Source: Mucilaginibacter segetis (GTDB lineage Bacteria; Bacteroidota; Bacteroidia; Sphingobacteriales; Sphingobacteriaceae). From it: 64,000 bases of DNA. Position numbers and translations under genes: made by a program. The stretch's first letter is position 1, and every line of letters starts with the position of its first letter. The notes beneath the pieces were generated by a model that ran no database searches, was not told the origin of the DNA, and saw only the letters and a list, made by a program, of their open reading frames with translations. Where the stretch lies: contig NZ_JAEHFW010000001.1 in the NCBI RefSeq assembly GCF_016522075.1, positions 1,798,001-1,862,000 of the forward strand, written 5' to 3'. This document shows, piece after piece, positions 60,514-64,000 of the stretch.

Positions 60514-62773
60514 ACCAGAAACTGCTGCCTTTCCCCAGCTCGCTCTCCGCGCCGACCTGCCCGCCGTGCCGCTCAATGATCTCTTTGCAGATATACAGCC
60601 CCAGGCCCAGCCCCGATATGGTTTTCGTATGCTCCTGCACACGGTAATAACGCTCGAAAAGACGGGCCAGCTGATCGGCGGGAATGCCGGGACCATAATC
60701 GGTGACGGACACCCTGGCGTACTGCTCGTCATGCGTGACCGTCACATCAATGCGATCGGCATTGGGCGCGTATTTCGCCGCGTTGGTTAAAAAATTGGTG
60801 ATCACCTGGTCGATCCGCTGTTCATCCGCCCGGATCTCCAGGTCAAGCGCCCCCTGGACCCGGATGTGCTTGCCGGTGGACAAACCAATGGGCTGCGCCG
60901 CATTGCTGAGCAGTTGCGACAGCACAAAGCCCGAAAGGTTCAACGCCATCTGCTTCTGCTGCAGCCGCCCGACATGCAGCAGGTCATCGATCAGCGAACT
61001 TACACGCTCCGCGCTCTTACGGGACTGTATGATCAGCTTGGACAGCATGGCCGGGTCCGGCTTGTCTTTCAGGCGGTCGATCAGCTGCAGCGCCGCTTTC
61101 AGCGAAGTCACCGGCGTTTTAAGCTCATGGCTCGCGATACTGATAAAATCATCCTTGTGCTGCTGCAGGTTCTTCTGCGCCGTTATATCGATACAGGCAC
61201 CGACATAGCCGGTAAAATGCCCCTCGCTGTCCAACTGCGGCTGCCCGCTGTTCAGGTACCAGCGAATCTCCCCGGAAACAGGCGGCATCCGGAACTCCAC
61301 TTCGAAAGCGCTGCGCGCCGGAAGCGCCGAAAAAAAGGCGTCCTCCACCTGCTGCCGGTCCTCCGGGTGAACCGCCTGAAGCCAGCCGCGGCCCAGGTGA
61401 GCCTCCAGCGGGCGGCCTGTCCAGCTGAGCCAGGTCTCATTGACATAGGTCAGCTTTCCTTCCGCGTCCGTACGCCACAAGGCCGTGGGCGCGGCCGAAG
61501 TCACGCTGCGCAGCAATTGCTCACTGTCCGCCAGCGCTTTTTTTGCCGCCAGTTCGGGACGCAGGTCCCGCATGATCGCGCCCACCGCCAGCGGTTGCCC
61601 GCTCACCGGGTCATCGATCCGGATCGTATAATTGAGCACCGGGAAAACCTCGCCCGTGTTCAAATGCCGCACGTTCATGATTCCCACCCATTTACCCGTC
61701 GTCATCACACCCGGCAGTACCTCCCGCCTGACCTGTTCAAAATCCTCCGGCGTATGCAGGTCCGCGATCGGGGTCGTCCGCACCGCTTCATCACTTTCAA
61801 AACCGAGCAATTGCTTGCCCGCCTCATTAATATAGCTGTTCACCCCGTTCAGGTCCAGGATCGACATCAGGTCCGCGCTGTTATCCGCCAGGGTCTTCAG
61901 TTTGCGCTCGGTCTCCTTCGCGCTGACCTGTTCCGTGATATCCATCAGCGTGCCCAGCAGGCGCAAAGGCCGGCCCGCCGCGTCATAGCGCACTTTGCCG
62001 CTCGCCCTGATCCACCTCAAGGCGCCATCGGTCCGGAAAATCCGGGCTTCGTAAAAAAGACGGCCCGTCACCAGCGCCTGCTGGTGGGCGAGCTGTCTTT
62101 TTTCCAGGTCATCGGGATGAAAAGCCTTTACATACATTTCGCTGGGCACCAACCCGCTCAGCCCGAAAATATTCGCCAGTTGCTCGGAAGTCACCACCGC
62201 TTGCGTCTGCAGGTTGATATCATAGGTACCCACGTCCGCAGCCTCGGTGGCCAGCCGGAACCTTTCCTCCGCCTCCGCGGTTTCCGCCAGCGCCCGCTCC
62301 AGGTGTTCCTGGGTTTCCAGCAGTTCCTCATTGGTCGCGCGCACCTCCTCACTGCTCGCCTCCATTTCCTCGTTCAGCGCCGACAGTTCCTGTAGCGCCA
62401 GCACACGGTCCGTGGTTTCCACAGCCGTATGGACAATGCCGTAAATATGCCCGTCCTTATCCCGCAAAGGCTTAAAAGAAAAATCAAAATAAATGCGCCG
62501 CCGCTCGCCCCCAATGACCACCTTCACCTCACTATCCGGCTCCCGGCAGGTTTCCCCGCGCTCGTAGACCCCCTGCAAGAGTTCCAGGAAATTCCCGCGG
62601 AGTATTTCGGGCACCGCTTCCCGCAGCGCCTTGCCGATGATCACCTCGGTCTTATGCCACAGGGACAACATTTGCCCATTGGCCGCACTGACCACGTGAT
62701 CCGGCCCCATAAACACACATGCCCCGATCGGCAGCGTATCCACCATGGTCTGTTGTGCATAAACTGAAAGCAT
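60482..62773 (-). CDS. Multi-PAS sensor histidine kinase
   Basis: 763 residues, cytoplasmic (no membrane helix). Successive PAS domains: residues 10-125 (ending GIVHTAVETTDRV), a coiled coil (ALQELSALNEEMEASSEEVRATNEELLETQEHLERALAE), then about 165-290 (GTLMDITEQ), 290-410 and 415-535 (GYVGACIDITAQ). The HisKA domain has the phospho-acceptor His549 in IASHELKTPVTSLK and the ATPase has N box NFLTNAAKYAP, DYGPGIP, GLGLGLYICKEI and GKGSSFWFTLPL. No receiver domain or response regulator gene lies next to it, so its partner is elsewhere. A long open frame on the opposite strand is a codon-use shadow. Confidence 0.93.
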   Translation of the reverse strand: MLSVYAQQTMVDTLPIGACVFMGPDHVVSAANGQMLSLWHKTEVIIGKALREAVPEILRGNFLELLQGVYERGETCREPDSEVKVVIGGERRRIYFDFSFKPLRDKDGHIYGIVHTAVETTDRVLALQELSALNEEMEASSEEVRATNEELLETQEHLERALAETAEAEERFRLATEAADVGTYDINLQTQAVVTSEQLANIFGLSGLVPSEMYVKAFHPDDLEKRQLAHQQALVTGRLFYEARIFRTDGALRWIRASGKVRYDAAGRPLRLLGTLMDITEQVSAKETERKLKTLADNSADLMSILDLNGVNSYINEAGKQLLGFESDEAVRTTPIADLHTPEDFEQVRREVLPGVMTTGKWVGIMNVRHLNTGEVFPVLNYTIRIDDPVSGQPLAVGAIMRDLRPELAAKKALADSEQLLRSVTSAAPTALWRTDAEGKLTYVNETWLSWTGRPLEAHLGRGWLQAVHPEDRQQVEDAFFSALPARSAFEVEFRMPPVSGEIRWYLNSGQPQLDSEGHFTGYVGACIDITAQKNLQQHKDDFISIASHELKTPVTSLKAALQLIDRLKDKPDPAMLSKLIIQSRKSAERVSSLIDDLLHVGRLQQKQMALNLSGFVLSQLLSNAAQPIGLSTGKHIRVQGALDLEIRADEQRIDQVITNFLTNAAKYAPNADRIDVTVTHDEQYARVSVTDYGPGIPADQLARLFERYYRVQEHTKTISGLGLGLYICKEIIERHGGQVGAESELGKGSSFWFTLPLRPVVI

Positions 62774-62833
62774 GTGCGCGTAAAATTAAACCGTAAAGAT
62801 AGCAGGATCGGCAAAATAACCCGCAGGCCATTT

Positions 62834-63724
62834 TTAATTAAACGATTGCCGGAATTCGAGCGGGGAGAGGCTCGTCTTGGTCTTGAACAGCTTGCTGAAG
62901 GACTGCAAATGCTCAAAACCCAGTTCATAGGCGATCTCGCTGACCGTAAGCTGGGTCGTGGAGAGTTTCTCCTTGGCCAGTTCGATCAGTTTCTGGTGGA
63001 CATGCTGCTGCGTATTCAGGCCGGTCAACGACTTTAACAGGCTGCTTAAATAGCCCGGCGAAACATGCAACTGTCCGGCGATCAGGTTCACACTCGGCAG
63101 GCCTTTTTTGGCGGCGAAATGGTCGTCCAGCAACGCTTCTAATTGACCGAGTATTTCATGGTTATTCTGCTTGCGGGTAATAAACTGGCGCTGGTAGAAC
63201 CGTTCGGCATAAGTGAGGAGCAGTTCCAGTTGCGCGATGATCACCCCCTGGCTGAAACGGTCAATCGTCTGGTATTCCTGCTCAATATTACCGGCGATCG
63301 TCGTCAATTGCACTTTTTCCTTATCCGACAAATGCAGCGCCTCATGCACCGCATAACTAAAAAAATCGTAGTGTTTAATCGTCTTGGCTAAATTGGTATG
63401 CCATAAAAAATCAGGATGAATTAAGATCATCCAGCCCTCCGGCCGGTGGCCCGCCTGCACCGCATCGATCGTAAACCGCTGCCCGGGCGACATAAAAAAC
63501 AACACGCCCTCATCAAAATCACTATCCTGCTGCCCGTACTTAAACTTCACCAGGTCCATCTTCTTCTGCGCGATAGAATAAAAATCAAAAATGATGCTGT
63601 ACGGCGCCTCGGCCATCGGCCTCGTCATATCCTCCATATGCACCACACTGATCAGCGGGTGCGCAGGCTTCGGCAAACCCGCCGCCCGGTGATATTCCGT
63701 TATACTGTTAAATCTATAGATCAT
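62834..63724 (-). CDS. AraC family transcriptional regulator
   Basis: 296 residues. N-terminal cupin-like part (YSIIFDFYSIAQKKMDLVKFKYGQ, FDEGVLFFMSPGQRF) with the C-terminal HTH pair: LPSVNLIAGQLHVSPGYLSSLLKSLTGLNTQQHVHQKLIELAKEKLSTTQLTVSEIAYELGF and LQSFSKLFKTKTSLSPLEFRQSF. Its start overlaps the stop of the upstream SDR gene by 11 bp, so regulator and oxidoreductase are co-expressed. This mirrors the epimerase plus AraC pair at the left edge of the window. Confidence 0.92.
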   Translation of the reverse strand: MIYRFNSITEYHRAAGLPKPAHPLISVVHMEDMTRPMAEAPYSIIFDFYSIAQKKMDLVKFKYGQQDSDFDEGVLFFMSPGQRFTIDAVQAGHRPEGWMILIHPDFLWHTNLAKTIKHYDFFSYAVHEALHLSDKEKVQLTTIAGNIEQEYQTIDRFSQGVIIAQLELLLTYAERFYQRQFITRKQNNHEILGQLEALLDDHFAAKKGLPSVNLIAGQLHVSPGYLSSLLKSLTGLNTQQHVHQKLIELAKEKLSTTQLTVSEIAYELGFEHLQSFSKLFKTKTSLSPLEFRQSFN

Positions 63725-64000
63725 AAATTCCTGCTGCTATATCAGCGATCAGCGTTTGCTGAACCGGTTGCCAGCCCAAACATGCTTGCGTTAGCGCACT
63801 CGACGCCGGGCAATCCAGCCCCGCCATATGCGCGAACCAGCCAAAATGTGCGCCAGCCTCGTCTACGCTAACCGATTTTACCGGCAAACCCAATCGTTTA
63901 CCAATCGCCTCCGCAATATCCCTCATCGCAATTCCTTCCTCCGCCGCGGCGTGAAAACGCTCCCCCGGTTTCCCCTTTTCCAAAGCCAGACGGTACAACA
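63714..64000 (-). CDS. SDR family epimerase-like oxidoreductase, N-terminus cut by window edge
   Basis: Only the last 95 or so residues are in the window. The pattern YRLALEKGKPGERFHAAAEE, then MRDIAEAIGKRLGLPVKSVS and FAHMAGLDCPASSALTQ and LGWQP, is the C-terminal lobe of an extended SDR (NAD-dependent epimerase-like) protein. The catalytic and NAD-binding part lies beyond the edge. It overlaps the AraC gene by 11 bp. Confidence 0.82.
   Translation of the reverse strand, partial: LYRLALEKGKPGERFHAAAEEGIAMRDIAEAIGKRLGLPVKSVSVDEAGAHFGWFAHMAGLDCPASSALTQACLGWQPVQQTLIADIAAGIYDL

Noticed and set aside
60866-62395. 509-codon open frame on the plus strand, opposite the histidine kinase gene
   Set aside because: The kinase on the minus strand has full PAS, HisKA and ATPase motifs. 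The opposite frame is Arg/Gln/His-rich with no domain, as expected of a shadow in G+C-rich coding DNA.

Overview
The window reads as a chromosomal segment of a Bacteroidota bacterium, most likely a Sphingobacteriaceae member (Mucilaginibacter/Pedobacter-like). Signs are a FecR/SusC/SusD set with a SusC that carries an STN signalling domain, an RteC-type protein, an IntDOT-like tyrosine recombinase whose first catalytic Arg is replaced by Ser, and a TAnnTTTG promoter box. No rRNA, tRNA or CRISPR array was seen.

Layout. 1-1608: edge-truncated NAD-dependent epimerase and an AraC regulator. 1795-5552: a three-gene, tightly overlapping operon of unrecognised proteins that resembles accessory (possibly defence) cargo. 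5641-19720: a polysaccharide utilisation locus: FecR anti-sigma (no sigma gene beside it), SusC, SusD, a GH2 glycosidase, an S9 peptidase, a small lipoprotein and a GH78 alpha-L-rhamnosidase. 19717-22374: Lrp-type regulator, 2-amino-3-ketobutyrate CoA ligase and SDR-type threonine dehydrogenase (threonine to glycine plus acetyl-CoA).

22650-53988: an accessory island bounded by an rteC-like gene on the left and excisionase plus integrase on the right. It holds, in order: a decayed AlbA_2/Schlafen-like gene; a six-gene operon joining deoxynucleoside kinase-, thymidine phosphorylase- and thymidylate kinase-like enzymes to two membrane proteins and a small helical protein; a HEPN-motif / pentapeptide-membrane / cysteine-protease-like cassette; an XRE-ImmA plus PIN-like pair with a clear operator; a CBASS operon (CD-NTase, E2-like protein, TIR-STING effector); a Gabija pair (GajA/GajB); a HEPN-like gene and a transposase; a giant TIR-KAP NTPase with membrane segments; two HNH nucleases, one with an EVE-like domain; a PD-(D/E)XK nuclease with a partner; and the int/xis module. 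This is a mobile defence island. CBASS and Gabija are known systems. The nucleoside-salvage plus membrane-protein operon (25112-29817), the TIR-KAP protein and the HEPN/pentapeptide/protease cassette are the best candidates for undescribed systems.

54051-64000: ordinary chromosome again: SDR, branched-chain aminotransferase, DinB-GNAT fusion, MocR-type regulator, AraC regulator, PEBP-like protein, ketopantoate reductase, a large PAS histidine kinase, another AraC regulator and an edge-truncated SDR. All assignments were made by reading translated sequence by eye; no database search was run.
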